Shown: positions 8,182 through 17,081, counted from the first letter of the stretch. The stretch is 64,000 bases of DNA from Tractidigestivibacter scatoligenes (GCF_001494635.1 NZ_LOJF01000011.1:232142-296141); one strand, 5' to 3'. The notes: a model not told the origin generated them from the sequence alone. Numbers and translations are program-made.

Positions 8182-9620
8182 CAGCGCAGCACTCCCCTCG
8201 CAAACGCATCCAGACCGCAGGAACGCGACGCCTTGACCAACACGAGGTCACCCTGCGAGAAGACAGGGGCAAGCGTCTCCACGGCGGCGTCAACCGTGGG
8301 GAAAAGCTGCAGGCGGTCCTCGGAGGCGCCCATCGTGCGCGCCGCCTCGGCCATCTCCTCCGCAAGCTCCCCGCCAATGAAGACAAGCATATCAAGACCC
8401 TTGGCAGCGGCATAGGCGCCCACGTAGCCATGGAGGCGTCGCTCCTCGCTGCCAAGCTCGCCCATCTCGCCCAAGACGGCAACGCGCATACCCGTGGCGT
8501 CCATCTCGGAGAGGACGTCGAGGGCGGCCGCCATGGAGGCGGGGCTTGCATTGTAGGAGTCGTCAATCACGCGCACGCCGCGTGGCGACTCCGATACGGC
8601 CAGGCGCATGCTCGTAGCAGGCATCGCGGCCATGGCGTCCGCGGCGACGTCGCGGTTGAGGCCAAGCGCCTCCACCACGGCCATGGCGAGAAGGAAGTCG
8701 GGTACCACCTGGCGGCCGGGAACCGAAGGCGTGACTCGCCTTGACCAGCCATCCTTGCAGGTGACGGTAAAGGACGCCTCGCCCGTACCGGTAAGCTGGA
8801 CGTCCGTCGCACGGACGTCGTCTTCCTCGCGCTCGCCCACGTATGCCACGGCAACGCCCGCAGGGCGCGCGAAGTTCTCTGCAATGAAGGGGGTGTAGTC
8901 GTTGGCGCTCGTGAGCACCAGCAGGGGTTCCGCGTCACCAGACGCAACCATGCCCGAGACCACCTCGGCCTTGGCGCGGGCGATGTTCTCGCGTGAGCCG
9001 AGAAGCCCAATGTGGCTTGTGCCTACGTTGGTGATCACGGCAAGCGTGGGCGCGCAGCAGGCGGCCATGCGGCGAATCTCGTCCGGGTGGTTCATGCCCA
9101 TCTCGCAGACTAGGACCTCGGCGTCGTCTGGTGCCGAGAGCACCGTGAGGGGCAGGCCAATAAGGTTGTTGAGGTTACCCTGGGTGGCGTGGACGTGGCG
9201 GGCGCTTGCGATGCCGGCGCGCAGGAGGTCTTTTGTGGTGGTCTTGCCCACCGAGCCAGTGACACCCACCACAAGCCAGTTGGGGTGACGAGCACGCCAC
9301 TCGTGGGCCAGGCGGAGCAGGAACTCCTCGGCGTCGTCGTCCTGCGGGCGCACGACGGCACAGCCGTGCTCATGCGCCAGGGCAAGCAACGACGCGTCCG
9401 GCTCACGCGTCACCACGACGCAAGACGCCCCGGCCTTGATGGCAGCCGGTGCATAGTCGTTGCCATCGACCTTCTCGCCGAGGAACGCCACAAAGACAGA
9501 GCCCGGGCCCGCCTTGCGCGAGTCGATCTCGACGGTGCCCTCTACGTGGGCAGAAGGCGCCCCTTCGAGCAGCTGCGACCCCGTAGCAAGCACAAGGTCT
9601 GCGATGTCCATTGAAAACAT
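8181..9620 (-). CDS. murF: UDP-N-acetylmuramoyl-tripeptide--D-alanyl-D-alanine ligase MurF
   Basis: Adds D-Ala-D-Ala to the UDP-MurNAc-tripeptide, completing the soluble precursor. The 479-residue product has the ATP loop VGVTGSVGKTTTKDLLRAG, NLNNLIGLPLTVL, CEMGMNHPDEIRRMA and the C-terminal DDSYNASPASMAAAL motif that separates MurF from MurE. The ATG giving MFSMDIADLV has AGGGGG upstream and is 13 bases after the ftsI stop. A second in-frame ATG three codons later is equally possible. murE is not found between ftsI and murF, where many Gram-positives carry it, so it must lie elsewhere. Confidence 0.96.
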   Translation of the reverse strand: MFSMDIADLVLATGSQLLEGAPSAHVEGTVEIDSRKAGPGSVFVAFLGEKVDGNDYAPAAIKAGASCVVVTREPDASLLALAHEHGCAVVRPQDDDAEEFLLRLAHEWRARHPNWLVVGVTGSVGKTTTKDLLRAGIASARHVHATQGNLNNLIGLPLTVLSAPDDAEVLVCEMGMNHPDEIRRMAACCAPTLAVITNVGTSHIGLLGSRENIARAKAEVVSGMVASGDAEPLLVLTSANDYTPFIAENFARPAGVAVAYVGEREEDDVRATDVQLTGTGEASFTVTCKDGWSRRVTPSVPGRQVVPDFLLAMAVVEALGLNRDVAADAMAAMPATSMRLAVSESPRGVRVIDDSYNASPASMAAALDVLSEMDATGMRVAVLGEMGELGSEERRLHGYVGAYAAAKGLDMLVFIGGELAEEMAEAARTMGASEDRLQLFPTVDAAVETLAPVFSQGDLVLVKASRSCGLDAFARGVLR

Positions 9621-9633
9621 AGGTCCCCCTGAC

Positions 9634-11454
9634 CTAGTTGGTTGTCGACGTGGATTTTGTCGACGTGGTGGTTGTGGAGGCATCCGGGGAGATGCCAAGG
9701 TCTGTGACGGCAGCCTCCATTATCTCCTTGAAGGTTGGCGCTGCTGAGGAGAGAGCCAGGTGCGGTGTGCCATTAAGGCCAACGTACACAAGGACCTGGG
9801 GGTCCTCGGCGTTGGCAAAGCCGCAGAGTGACGAGACGTACTTGCCCGCCTGGTAGCCGCCAGACTCGCCGGCCTGCTCGCCCGTGCCCGTCTTGCCTGC
9901 AATGGTATAGCCGTCGACCTGGCCGCGTTTGCCGGTTCCGTCGGTCATGACCGAGATCATCATGTCGGTAACCTCGTCGGCGGTGTCCTTGGAGATGACC
10001 TGGTCGCCCGTAGGCCAGTCGACCCCCTCGCCACCCTTGGAGATGAGGAAGTGGGGCGTGGTGGGTATGCCGTCGTTGGCAACGATGCCAAACGCGCGCA
10101 CTATCTGCACCATGGGCACGGCAAGGGCCTGGCCAAAGGCCATGGCACCAAGCGTTGCGCCAGTGTAGTTCTCGTAGCTGGTCACGATGCCCGTCGCCTC
10201 GCCGGGGTAGTCGATGCCCGTGGTGTGCCCGATGCCAAACTTGTCCACGCCCTCGGCAAAGCGCTGCGCGCCAATGACCTCCTGGGCGAGAAGCGACACG
10301 CCTACGTTCGAGGAGCGCACGAGCATGGTGCGCACCGTCATGTCCTCGGCGCCGCTGCGCACGTCGTCGTCGGTCACCCAGTCGTCGCCAGCAAGTATCT
10401 GCATGGGAACGTTGTAGATACTGTCTGCGTTGAAGAGGCCGTTCTCGACGCCTATGGCAACGGTCAAGATCTTGAACATCGAGCCCGGCTCGTAGGAGGC
10501 AGTCACGGGCTTGAGCGTGAGCGCGTCCGAGCTGGTGTTGGCAAGGTCCGAGAGCTTGGCCAGGGGCGTCGAGCATGCGGCGTATATCTCACCGGTCTTG
10601 GGGTTTGTCACCATGACCGAGCCAGAGTCGGCCTCGTAGTCTCCAACGGCCTTGGAGATGACCTCCTCGGCCTTCTCCTGGATGTCGATGTCAATGGAGA
10701 GAACCAGGTCCTGGCCGTTCTTTGCCTCGGTGACCTGGGAGGTGCCACCCGCGATGGGCGTGCCCGTGAGGCCGGTCTCGACGATCATTTGGCCGTCGGT
10801 GCCCGAGAGGACGTCGTTGTAGTAGTACTCCAGGCCGGTAAGACCGTCACCGTCTGAGCCCACCACGCCCAGCACCTGGCTGGCGACGTCACCGTAGGGG
10901 TAGACGCGCTTGGTGTCGTCGAGGTAGTAGACGCCCTTGAGATTGGCGTCCGAGAGCTGCTGCTTGATGGTGTCGGCGACGTCAGTGTCCACCTGGCGCT
11001 CAACGTAGGCGAAGGTTGAGTCGGTCGTGAGGGCAGAAGTGTAGTCGCTTGCGGAGCCGCCAAGGTTTGCGGCGAGGATCTTCGCCACGCCCGATGGGTC
11101 CGTGATCTCCTTGGGGTTGCAGTAGATGGTCTTGCAGTCCACGCTCATGGCCAGCACGTTGCCGTTGCGGTCGTAGATGGTGCCGCGCTTGGCGTGCAGC
11201 GTGATCACGTTGGTGCGGTGCTGCTCGGCCGCCTCGGAAAGGCTCGACGAGTCTATGACCTGCAGCCACACCAGACGCCCGGCCACAATGGCGAAGGCAA
11301 CCATGAGGATGATGAAGATCACGCGCGTGCCGCTGTCAAAGCCACCAGGGCCCGACCCGCCCGGCCTCGACGCGCGGGCACGGTAACGGGCACGAGAGGC
11401 CTCGTCGTACGAGGCCTCCGGCATTCCACGCCGCCCTTGGCGGCTCTGTCTCAT
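9634..11454 (-). CDS. ftsI: class B penicillin-binding protein, septal transpeptidase FtsI
   Basis: Septal transpeptidase that crosslinks nascent peptidoglycan with FtsW. It has a basic cytoplasmic head of about 45 residues, one membrane anchor (VIFIILMVAFAIVAGRLVWL), a dimerisation domain starting at HAKRGTIYDRNGNVLA, and a transpeptidase domain. In the latter are SMFK (in YEPGSMFKILTVAIG, catalytic serine), SSN (VRSSNVGVSLL) and KTG (IAGKTGTGEQAG). No PASTA domains follow; the tail is a short Thr/Ser run. The ATG chosen (MRQSRQGRRGM) has GAGAGAG just upstream; a GTG four codons earlier is the alternative. The dcw position identifies it as FtsI rather than an elongation PBP. Confidence 0.96.
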   Translation of the reverse strand: MRQSRQGRRGMPEASYDEASRARYRARASRPGGSGPGGFDSGTRVIFIILMVAFAIVAGRLVWLQVIDSSSLSEAAEQHRTNVITLHAKRGTIYDRNGNVLAMSVDCKTIYCNPKEITDPSGVAKILAANLGGSASDYTSALTTDSTFAYVERQVDTDVADTIKQQLSDANLKGVYYLDDTKRVYPYGDVASQVLGVVGSDGDGLTGLEYYYNDVLSGTDGQMIVETGLTGTPIAGGTSQVTEAKNGQDLVLSIDIDIQEKAEEVISKAVGDYEADSGSVMVTNPKTGEIYAACSTPLAKLSDLANTSSDALTLKPVTASYEPGSMFKILTVAIGVENGLFNADSIYNVPMQILAGDDWVTDDDVRSGAEDMTVRTMLVRSSNVGVSLLAQEVIGAQRFAEGVDKFGIGHTTGIDYPGEATGIVTSYENYTGATLGAMAFGQALAVPMVQIVRAFGIVANDGIPTTPHFLISKGGEGVDWPTGDQVISKDTADEVTDMMISVMTDGTGKRGQVDGYTIAGKTGTGEQAGESGGYQAGKYVSSLCGFANAEDPQVLVYVGLNGTPHLALSSAAPTFKEIMEAAVTDLGISPDASTTTTSTKSTSTTN

Positions 11455-11477
11455 GCTCTCTCTCACGAGGGAGTAGT

Positions 11478-12005
11478 CTACGCCTCAGGCGAGGCCGTAT
11501 CGGTGTTCGTCACGGACTGCGCAGCATCCCCATTCGCCGTGGTGGCGGAGACGGCATCGGTCGACGTCGCGTCCGCGGAGGTGCCGGCAGACGAGAGGTC
11601 GAGCACCTCTCGGTTGGTCGAGAGGCTCATGCCGTAGTTCTGCGTGGCAATGCGGCTGATGCGGCTGGACGAGGAGAGCACAGACTTCTCAACCTGAAGG
11701 TCCTCGTTGAGCGTCTGCGCCTCCTTGATCTGGGAGCGCAGCGCCGAGTTGGCCTGGAGCGTCGAGACGGTTGCCGTGGAGAGCGCCACGCGGCAGGCGC
11801 CAAGCGCGATGAACACGAGGGCGCAGATGACAACCGTGCGGACGCGGCTGAGGAACTGGGGGCTCACGCCAGCGCGGGCGCGGGCGTCAAGCCCGCCACC
11901 GGTGACGACCGAGAACGACGGGCGCTGCTCGACGCGTTCGTCGCGACGCTCGCGGCTCCTCTCGGCTGCGTCCATCCTGACGGCCTCTGACCCCTGATAC
12001 CTCAT
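11478..12005 (-). CDS. ftsL: FtsL-like septum formation protein
   Basis: Small bitopic protein of 175 residues in the ftsL position between rsmH and ftsI. A charged cytoplasmic region of about 55 residues precedes one membrane helix (VVICALVFIALGACRVAL). A heptad-like stretch with LQANSALRSQIKEAQTLNED and LQVEKSVLSSSSRISRIA follows, as in FtsL, which pairs with FtsB/DivIC in the divisome. The C-terminal 50 residues are Ala/Thr/Ser/Asp-rich and look disordered. The ATG has AAGGGA upstream. FtsL sequences are poorly conserved, so the name rests on topology and gene order. Confidence 0.8.
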   Translation of the reverse strand: MRYQGSEAVRMDAAERSRERRDERVEQRPSFSVVTGGGLDARARAGVSPQFLSRVRTVVICALVFIALGACRVALSTATVSTLQANSALRSQIKEAQTLNEDLQVEKSVLSSSSRISRIATQNYGMSLSTNREVLDLSSAGTSADATSTDAVSATTANGDAAQSVTNTDTASPEA

Positions 12006-12117
12006 TGCTGTCCCTTGTCTCCCGGCGATGCCGGACGTTGTGCGTGCTGGTGCGTTGGTGCTTCGTTGGTGGTGCGTTTAAGCTGCGTTTGTGGTGCGTA
12101 CTGCTTCGTTTGTAGTG
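12006..12117 (-). repeat. short CA-rich degenerate direct repeats between rsmH and ftsL
   Basis: The 112-base gap between the rsmH stop and the ftsL start is, on the coding strand, a run of near-repeats of the type ACGCACCA / ACGAAGCA / AACGCACCAC, with almost no long stem. Other junctions in the cluster are 1-25 bases, apart from murC/murG. It may be a slippage-derived expansion. No promoter-like or coding signal was recognised in it. Confidence 0.5.
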
Positions 12118-13131
12118 CTATGCAGACGACCTTGCGGTCGGGTGCGACGATTCCGTGCCCTCGTGCGTGACGTCGAGCTTGACCGCCACGCGCATGAGCG
12201 CGCTTCTCGCCCGTGGGTTGGAGGAGACCTCCTCCTCGCCCGCGACGAGCGGCTTTCTGGTCTTGACGTCGACTATCGGCACGTGGCCGCATACGCACAC
12301 CGGAAGGTCCGGCGGGCAGATGCAACCCTGCGAGAGCTCAGAGAAGACGTGCTTCACGATGCGGTCCTCGAGCGAGTGGTAGGAGATAACGCAGATCCTG
12401 CCACCGGTGTTTGCCCAGCGAACGGCGGCGCGGAGGCCTTGGTCGAGGGCGTCGAGCTCGTGGTTCACCTCGATGCGCAGGGCCTGGAAGGTCTTGCGCG
12501 CGGGGTGGCCACCGTGACGGCGGGCCGCAGCGGGTATCGCTCGCTTGATCACGTCGACGAGCTGGAAGGTCGTCTCGATGGGCGCCTTCTCGCGCGTCTC
12601 CACGATGGCGCGGGCAATGCGTGCCGCGTACTTCTCGTCACCATACACGCGGAGGATTCGGGTGAGGTCGGCTTCGTTGTAGGTGTTTATGACCTCTTGT
12701 GCGGTTGGGGTGTCTTTCCCCGAATCCATGCGCATGTCTAGGGGGGCGTCCTCGTTGTACGAGAAGCCCCGTTCCGGAATGTCGAGCTGAGGAGAAGAGA
12801 CCCCCAGATCGAAGAGGAAGCAATCCACACCGGGGACCCTGGCGCCAACGAGCAGCTGGTCAAGGTCTCCGAAGTTGCCCTTGAGCGGAAGGAACTCCGC
12901 TTGGGGCGCCTCTCGCGAGAAGCGCTCGGTCGCCGCCTTGAGAGCCATGTCGTCTTGGTCGATGCCAATCGAGAGGCCGTCGGGGGCGATTCTCTGCGCA
13001 AGCGCGATGGAGTGTCCGGCCCCGCCGAGGGTGCAGTCGCAGACCACCTCTCCCGGCTTGGGGCCGAGCTCGGCGAGGACCTCGTCGAGCATCACAGGTA
13101 CATGCCGATATTCGGATGTCAAGGCGCTCAC
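12118..13131 (-). CDS. rsmH: 16S rRNA (cytosine1402-N4)-methyltransferase RsmH (MraW)
   Basis: SAM-dependent methyltransferase acting on C1402 in the 30S decoding centre. At 337 residues it has the family N-terminus YRHVPVMLDEVLAEL, the SAM-binding CDCTLGGAGHS loop and GIDQDD. Also present are LFDLGVSSPQLDIPERGFSY, LDMRMD, ARKTFQALRIEVNHEL and ISYHSLEDRIVKHVF. It follows mraZ by 12 bases, the usual dcw order. The start is uncertain: a GTG directly abutting GGGGAGG, or a TTG three codons later with better spacing from that site. Confidence 0.97.
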   Translation of the reverse strand: MSALTSEYRHVPVMLDEVLAELGPKPGEVVCDCTLGGAGHSIALAQRIAPDGLSIGIDQDDMALKAATERFSREAPQAEFLPLKGNFGDLDQLLVGARVPGVDCFLFDLGVSSPQLDIPERGFSYNEDAPLDMRMDSGKDTPTAQEVINTYNEADLTRILRVYGDEKYAARIARAIVETREKAPIETTFQLVDVIKRAIPAAARRHGGHPARKTFQALRIEVNHELDALDQGLRAAVRWANTGGRICVISYHSLEDRIVKHVFSELSQGCICPPDLPVCVCGHVPIVDVKTRKPLVAGEEEVSSNPRARSALMRVAVKLDVTHEGTESSHPTARSSA

Positions 13132-13143
13132 CCTCCCCTTTGC

Positions 13144-13578
13144 CTACTCGCCAAAGAGAAGAGACTCGAGGCGGTCCACCGCGTCGTCGGAGGCGAACTT
13201 CTCGTTCCAGCGATCGGCGTTCCAGATCTCGAAGTGGTCGCCCGCGCCGACGATCATGAGGTCGCCGTCGAGGCCCAGGCGCTGGCGCTGGCCGCGGGTC
13301 GTCTCGTCGATCTTGCCAAGGGCAACACGGCCGGCGGAATCGATCTCCACCGTGGTGGCCATGGCGTTGAGACGAAGCAGGGTCTCTGCGTCGTTGCGGC
13401 TCCTGGGATCGAGGTTCAGACTGTTGACCCATGCCTCGAACGACTCGGGGGTGTAGCCGTAGAGCGCGTCCTTGCGCGGGATGAGCTGCACGAACTCACC
13501 AAACTGCTTGCGCAGGATGGCGGGAAGGGTGACACGGGACTTGGAGTCGAGGCTGCGCTGGTACTGACCAGTCAGCAT
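13144..13578 (-). CDS. mraZ: transcriptional regulator MraZ
   Basis: First gene of the dcw cluster. MraZ is a SpoVT/AbrB-fold DNA-binding protein that represses its own promoter by binding tandem short repeats. The product has 144 residues with two AbrB-like half domains. These carry DSKSRVTLPAILRKQF near residue 12 and DSAGRVALGKIDE near residue 85, the duplicated DxxxR signature of the family. The ATG giving MLTGQYQRSL has GGAGGGCGAC in front; longer in-frame starts run into the promoter. Repeats expected for its own operator are found 66-103 bases upstream. Confidence 0.97.
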   Translation of the reverse strand: MLTGQYQRSLDSKSRVTLPAILRKQFGEFVQLIPRKDALYGYTPESFEAWVNSLNLDPRSRNDAETLLRLNAMATTVEIDSAGRVALGKIDETTRGQRQRLGLDGDLMIVGAGDHFEIWNADRWNEKFASDDAVDRLESLLFGE

Positions 13579-13626
13579 GTCGCCCTCCTCTCGTTGCCGC
13601 TCGCGCCCACGTTTGAACGTGAACAA

Positions 13627-13680
13627 ACTATAGACCAAATCCGACACCTAGCCACACCTAAAAACACTTTGCGACACACA
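13627..13680 (-). promoter_or_regulatory. mraZ promoter with four tandem 10-bp MraZ-type boxes
   Basis: On the minus strand a TATAGT -10 box (13627-13632) lies about 50 bases before the mraZ ATG. Upstream of it GTGT recurs four times at exactly 10-bp spacing (plus-strand ACAC at 13644, 13654, 13664 and 13674); the three proximal units read AAAGTGTTTT, TAGGTGTGGC and TAGGTGTCGG. Tandem 10-bp boxes with a GTG core are the known MraZ operator type. They cover the -35 region, consistent with autorepression of the whole dcw operon. Confidence 0.75.
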
Positions 13681-13835
13681 AGGGCGAATTTCAGCCCCGG
13701 GTGGTTGGAGAGAACTTTCAATGGAGAACGGAAGAGGGCGGCGGTGACCCCAGATGTTGTGGTTGGCGGCCGCGCAGATACAACGCAGGCGGCGAGAAGG
13801 ACGAACATCGAGAAACGAATTGTGTCGGTAGGGTG

Positions 13836-13898
13836 AAGGTGGCGGTGGGGCAAAGTGTGGGGGTGGGTGTGGGGCGGTGGAGTGGGTGCGGATGTGGC
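13836..13898 (+). other. G-rich tract with quadruplex potential upstream of mraZ
   Basis: The plus strand holds closely spaced G runs (GGGG, GGGGG, GGG, GGGG, GGG) separated by 1-9 bases over about 60 bases, roughly 200 bases upstream of the mraZ promoter. The minus strand is correspondingly C-rich. A G-quadruplex or an extra cluster of GTGGG-type boxes are both possible readings; no gene is seen. Confidence 0.45.
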
Positions 13899-13926
13899 CA
13901 CGCGCGGCTGCAGAAAACGCGGCCCC

Positions 13927-14069
13927 GGCGTCAATTTGACGCCCGAAAGCACGCTCTAGCAGCTATCACGTACAAAAGGCCCTCTCGGGCACCAATATGA
14001 CACCGGAGGGCGAGTTACCGCAGCGATTTCGTACGAGGCCCCTTCTCGGGCGCCGTTTTCTCGCCGAAG
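13927..14069 (+). repeat. hairpin-spacer repeat array R1 (three units)
   Basis: Three dyads at about 61-bp spacing: GGCGTCAA with TTGACGCC (perfect, 13927-13943), a CTCGGGCACC type (about 13981-14009) and CTTCTCGGGCGCC (about 14042-14069). Between them are the conserved spacer motifs (TTACCGCAGCGATTTCGTAC in the second spacer). Same family as the arrays at 24011, 28027, 39943, 42213, 50088 and 53771. Together with the inverted-repeat element at 14278 it fills the xerD-mraZ gap; no gene is supported in 13580-14447. Confidence 0.8.
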
Positions 14070-14277
14070 CGTTGATTTTCACAGAAGCGCTGCCCAATTG
14101 GCTCCATGTGAACGAGTGGCAGAGCCCTCGCCTGCTGTATAGCTGGAGCCTTGCTCCCTCGGCTGCCGGGGTCCCTCAGTTATTGAACGTTTTTCTAGCG
14201 AGAAATGCATCTGCCCAGTTGCTGAGAATCACTTCACGAAAAACCGCGCAATAATTCTGTCCAAGCTCTTGAAACCT

Positions 14278-14382
14278 AGAAACCTGCGGCTTAGTAGCAA
14301 CCCACAGGGAGCATCGCTGAGAATACCCGCAGGTAGAGGGGTTGCATTCCTCTCGCCAACTGCTACTAAGTCGTAGGTTTCT
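14278..14382. repeat. 105-bp inverted-repeat element with CCGCAGGTA core (copy 1)
   Basis: Outer arms of 22 bases (14278-14299 and 14361-14382) pair at 20 of 22 positions; the left arm contains CTTAGTAGCA. The interior carries GAGAATACCCGCAGGTAGAG followed by a small AGAGG/CCTCT hairpin. Copies 3 and 4 (47361, 49940) share both the arm sequence and the core; copy 2 (17263) shares mainly the core. It lies 65 bases after the xerD stop. No protein is encoded, so it is either a miniature mobile element or a structured RNA. Confidence 0.75.
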
Positions 14383-14447
14383 CGGGAAGCCCCACCGGGA
14401 CGGGTGCGGCGAGAAGCCAGGCGCCCTGCCGCCCGGGAAGCCATCCC

Positions 14448-15359
14448 CTACTCGTGCACGTGGGCGCGGGGGTGCGCCGCCAGGTACACGCCGCGCACGT
14501 GCGTGCGGTCGACGTGCGTGTAGAGCTGGGTGGTCGAGATGTCGGCGTGGCCGAGAAGCTCCTGGACAACACGCAGGTCGGCGCCGCCTTCAAGCAGGTG
14601 CGTCGCAAAGCTGTGTCGCAGCGTGTGCGGATGCAGCCCCTGCACCCCCACCATGCGTCCCGCGCGCTCCACAATCGTGTGCACGGACTGGCGAGAGATG
14701 CGCCCGCCGCGCTGGTTGAGAAAGACCGCCTGGGTGGGCGTGCGCCCCACCAACCCCGGGCGCCACAGCTCAAGGTACTTCCCCATCACGCGCGCGGCAG
14801 ACCCCATGATGGGCACCACGCGCTCCTTCGACCCCTTGCCAAAGACGCGCACGACCTCCTCGTCCAAGCGTACGTCGCGCAGGTCGAGCCCGCAGAGCTC
14901 CGAGACGCGCAGGCCGCAGCCGTAGAGCGTCTCCAGAATGGCGCGGTCGCGCTGGCCGGCTGCCGTCTTGGGGAAGGGCTGGTCGAGAAGGGCCTCGGCC
15001 TGCTCAACGCTTAGGACGTCGGGCAGACGCGCAGGCTTGGCTGGCAGCGGCAGGTCGGCCGTGGGGAAGTTCTCGCAGATCTCGTCCGCCACCATGAAGC
15101 GATGGAAGCCCTTGATGGCAGAGACCGCACGCTCGACGGATGCCGGCGCAAGCCCCACATCTACCAGGGCAGCGACGTGCGCCTCTATCGCTTGACGCGT
15201 CACGTTGTCGGGGCTGGTGATGCCCTCTCCCTCAAGCGCCGAGAGATAACGAGAAAGGTCGCGGCCATAGGCCGCGACCGTATTGGGTGAAGCGTTCCTC
15301 TCGATGGAGAGGTAGTTAAGGTACTCGCGCAGTGCACGCGAGAGGTCCATCGTGGCCAT
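14448..15359 (-). CDS. xerD: site-specific tyrosine recombinase XerD
   Basis: Tyrosine recombinase of 303 residues that with XerC resolves chromosome dimers at dif. The N-terminal SAM-like core-binding domain (about 1-95; LREYLNYLSIERNASPNTVA) precedes the catalytic domain. The full catalytic set is visible: Arg in GCGLRVSELCGLDL, Lys in GKGSKERVVPIMG, HxxR in LHPHTLRHSFATHLLEGGA, the LLGHADISTTQ histidine and Tyr in TTQLYTHV. It follows pyrG by 23 bases, so it is probably cotranscribed. The ATG used has only a weak upstream site; a second ATG three codons later is possible. XerD is preferred over XerC or an integrase because there are no phage neighbours. Confidence 0.93.
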   Translation of the reverse strand: MATMDLSRALREYLNYLSIERNASPNTVAAYGRDLSRYLSALEGEGITSPDNVTRQAIEAHVAALVDVGLAPASVERAVSAIKGFHRFMVADEICENFPTADLPLPAKPARLPDVLSVEQAEALLDQPFPKTAAGQRDRAILETLYGCGLRVSELCGLDLRDVRLDEEVVRVFGKGSKERVVPIMGSAARVMGKYLELWRPGLVGRTPTQAVFLNQRGGRISRQSVHTIVERAGRMVGVQGLHPHTLRHSFATHLLEGGADLRVVQELLGHADISTTQLYTHVDRTHVRGVYLAAHPRAHVHE

Positions 15360-15382
15360 GAGCCCGGCAGGACGGCCCCGCG

Positions 15383-17029
15383 CTACCTGGGGTTCACGTC
15401 GTGACGGTCGACGCCCTCGTGGTGGGCGATGGCCGCACGGACGAACTCGCGGAACAGCGGCGCCGGCTTGGTGGGACGGCTCTTGAACTCGGGGTGGGCC
15501 TGAGACGCCACGAACCAGGGATGCATGGACTCGGGAAGCTCGACCATCTCGACCAGGCGGTTGTCAGGCGAGAGGCCCGAGATGATCATACCGGCGTCGG
15601 TGAGTTGCTTGCGGTAGGCGTTGTTGACCTCGTAGCGGTGACGGTGACGCTCGTAGATGAGCTCTTCGCCGTATGCCTCGGAGGCAAGCGTGCCAGGGAC
15701 CACCTTGCAGGGATAGGCGCCAAGGCGCATGGTGCCGCCCTTGTCGGTAACGTCTTCCTGGTCGGGCATGAGGTCGATCACGGGATAGGTGCACTCAGGC
15801 TCGAACTCGCTGGACATGGCGCCGGGAAGCCCCGCCACATTGCGGGCAAACTCGCACACCGCCATCTGCAGGCCGAGGCACACGCCCAGGTACGGTACCT
15901 TGTTCACGCGGGCACGGTTCGCCGAGAGGATCTTGCCCTCGGTGCCGCGCAGGCCAAAGCCGCCGGGGACGAGAATGCCGTCGTAGCCGGCGAGCTCCTC
16001 GTCCACGTTCTCCTCGGTGAGCTCCTCGCCGTCGACGAGCTTGATCTCGACGTGGCGGTCGTAGTAGACGCCGGAGTGGTGCAGGGCCTCGATGACCGAG
16101 AGGTAGGCGTCGGGCAGTTGGGTGTACTTGCCAACCACGGCGATGCGGGTCTTCTCGGGCAAGGAGTTGGCCACGTGCATGGCGTCGGTGAAGTCGTTCC
16201 AATCGCTCATGTCGCGCTCGCGTGGCTCGAGGCCCAGCTTCTGGCAGACCTTCTCGTCAAAGCCCTGCTTGGCGAGGTGCATGGGCACGTCGTAGATGGA
16301 CGGGCAGTCAGAGTTCTCGAAGACGCAATCCTCGTCCACATCGCAGAAGTGCGCGATCTTAGCGCGGATGGAGGCGTCGACCTCGTGGTCCGAACGGCAC
16401 ACGATGAAGTCGGGCTGGATGCCCATGGAGCGCAGCTCCTTGACGGAGTGCTGTGTGGGCTTGGTCTTGACCTCGTGTGCGGCGGCGATGTAGGGCACCA
16501 GGCTCACGTGGATGACCAGGGTGTTGCCAGCGCCCTTCTCCTTGCGGAACTGGCGCATGGCCTCGACGAAGGGCTGGCCCTCGATGTCACCTATGGTGCC
16601 ACCGAGCTCGGTGATCACGACATCAGCCTGGGTCTGCTCCTCGATGCGCAGGAAGCGGGACTTAATCTCGTTGGTGACATGGGGAATCACCTGCACGGTG
16701 CCGCCAAGGAAGTCTCCCGCGCGCTCGCGCTGGATGAGCGACTGGTAAATAAGGCCCGTAGTGAAGTTGGACTCGCGGGTGAGGTTCTCGTCGATGAAGC
16801 GCTCGTAGTGGCCCAGGTCGAGGTCGGTCTCCTTGCCGTCCTCGGTCACAAAGACCTCGCCGTGCTGGAAGGGGCTCATGGTGCCCGGGTCAACGTTGAG
16901 GTACGGGTCGGCCTTCTGCATCATGACCTTGTAGCCGCGGGCCTTGAGCAGGCGGCCGAGCGATGCCGCCGTAATGCCCTTGCCGAGGGAGGATACGACG
17001 CCGCCGGTCACAAAGATGTGTTTTGTCAT
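15383..17029 (-). CDS. pyrG: CTP synthase PyrG
   Basis: Converts UTP to CTP using glutamine and ATP. The 548-residue enzyme has an N-terminal synthase domain ([59 protein letters not shown]). A C-terminal class I glutaminase follows, with [10 protein letters not shown], the nucleophile cysteine in [12 protein letters not shown], and the His-Pro-Glu of [11 protein letters not shown]. The ATG ([10 protein letters not shown]) has GGGAAGG about 9 bases upstream. The leader contains a hairpin that takes in part of that site. xerD follows in the same direction. Confidence 0.98.
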   Translation of the reverse strand: MTKHIFVTGGVVSSLGKGITAASLGRLLKARGYKVMMQKADPYLNVDPGTMSPFQHGEVFVTEDGKETDLDLGHYERFIDENLTRESNFTTGLIYQSLIQRERAGDFLGGTVQVIPHVTNEIKSRFLRIEEQTQADVVITELGGTIGDIEGQPFVEAMRQFRKEKGAGNTLVIHVSLVPYIAAAHEVKTKPTQHSVKELRSMGIQPDFIVCRSDHEVDASIRAKIAHFCDVDEDCVFENSDCPSIYDVPMHLAKQGFDEKVCQKLGLEPRERDMSDWNDFTDAMHVANSLPEKTRIAVVGKYTQLPDAYLSVIEALHHSGVYYDRHVEIKLVDGEELTEENVDEELAGYDGILVPGGFGLRGTEGKILSANRARVNKVPYLGVCLGLQMAVCEFARNVAGLPGAMSSEFEPECTYPVIDLMPDQEDVTDKGGTMRLGAYPCKVVPGTLASEAYGEELIYERHRHRYEVNNAYRKQLTDAGMIISGLSPDNRLVEMVELPESMHPWFVASQAHPEFKSRPTKPAPLFREFVRAAIAHHEGVDRHDVNPR

Positions 17030-17042
17030 GTGGGTTTGCCTT

Positions 17043-17081
17043 CCCGTAGTGAAGCTGCCGTTTCTACGGGTCTTTATTCTA
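17043..17081 (-). promoter_or_regulatory. pyrG promoter (-10) and leader hairpin overlapping the ribosome site
   Basis: On the minus strand GCTAGAATAAAG gives a TAGAAT -10 box (17076-17081), without a convincing -35. Just downstream CCCGTAG (17064-17070) can pair with CTACGGG (17043-17049). The last three bases of that stem are the GGG of the GGGAAGG ribosome site, so the hairpin could limit initiation. No GGGC-type start that would signal the Bacillus reiterative-transcription control is seen. Confidence 0.45.

Noticed and set aside
13997..14254. A small plus-strand frame upstream of mraZ
   Set aside because: Its N-terminal part is translated R1 repeat, and similar peptides arise from R2-R4; not a gene.
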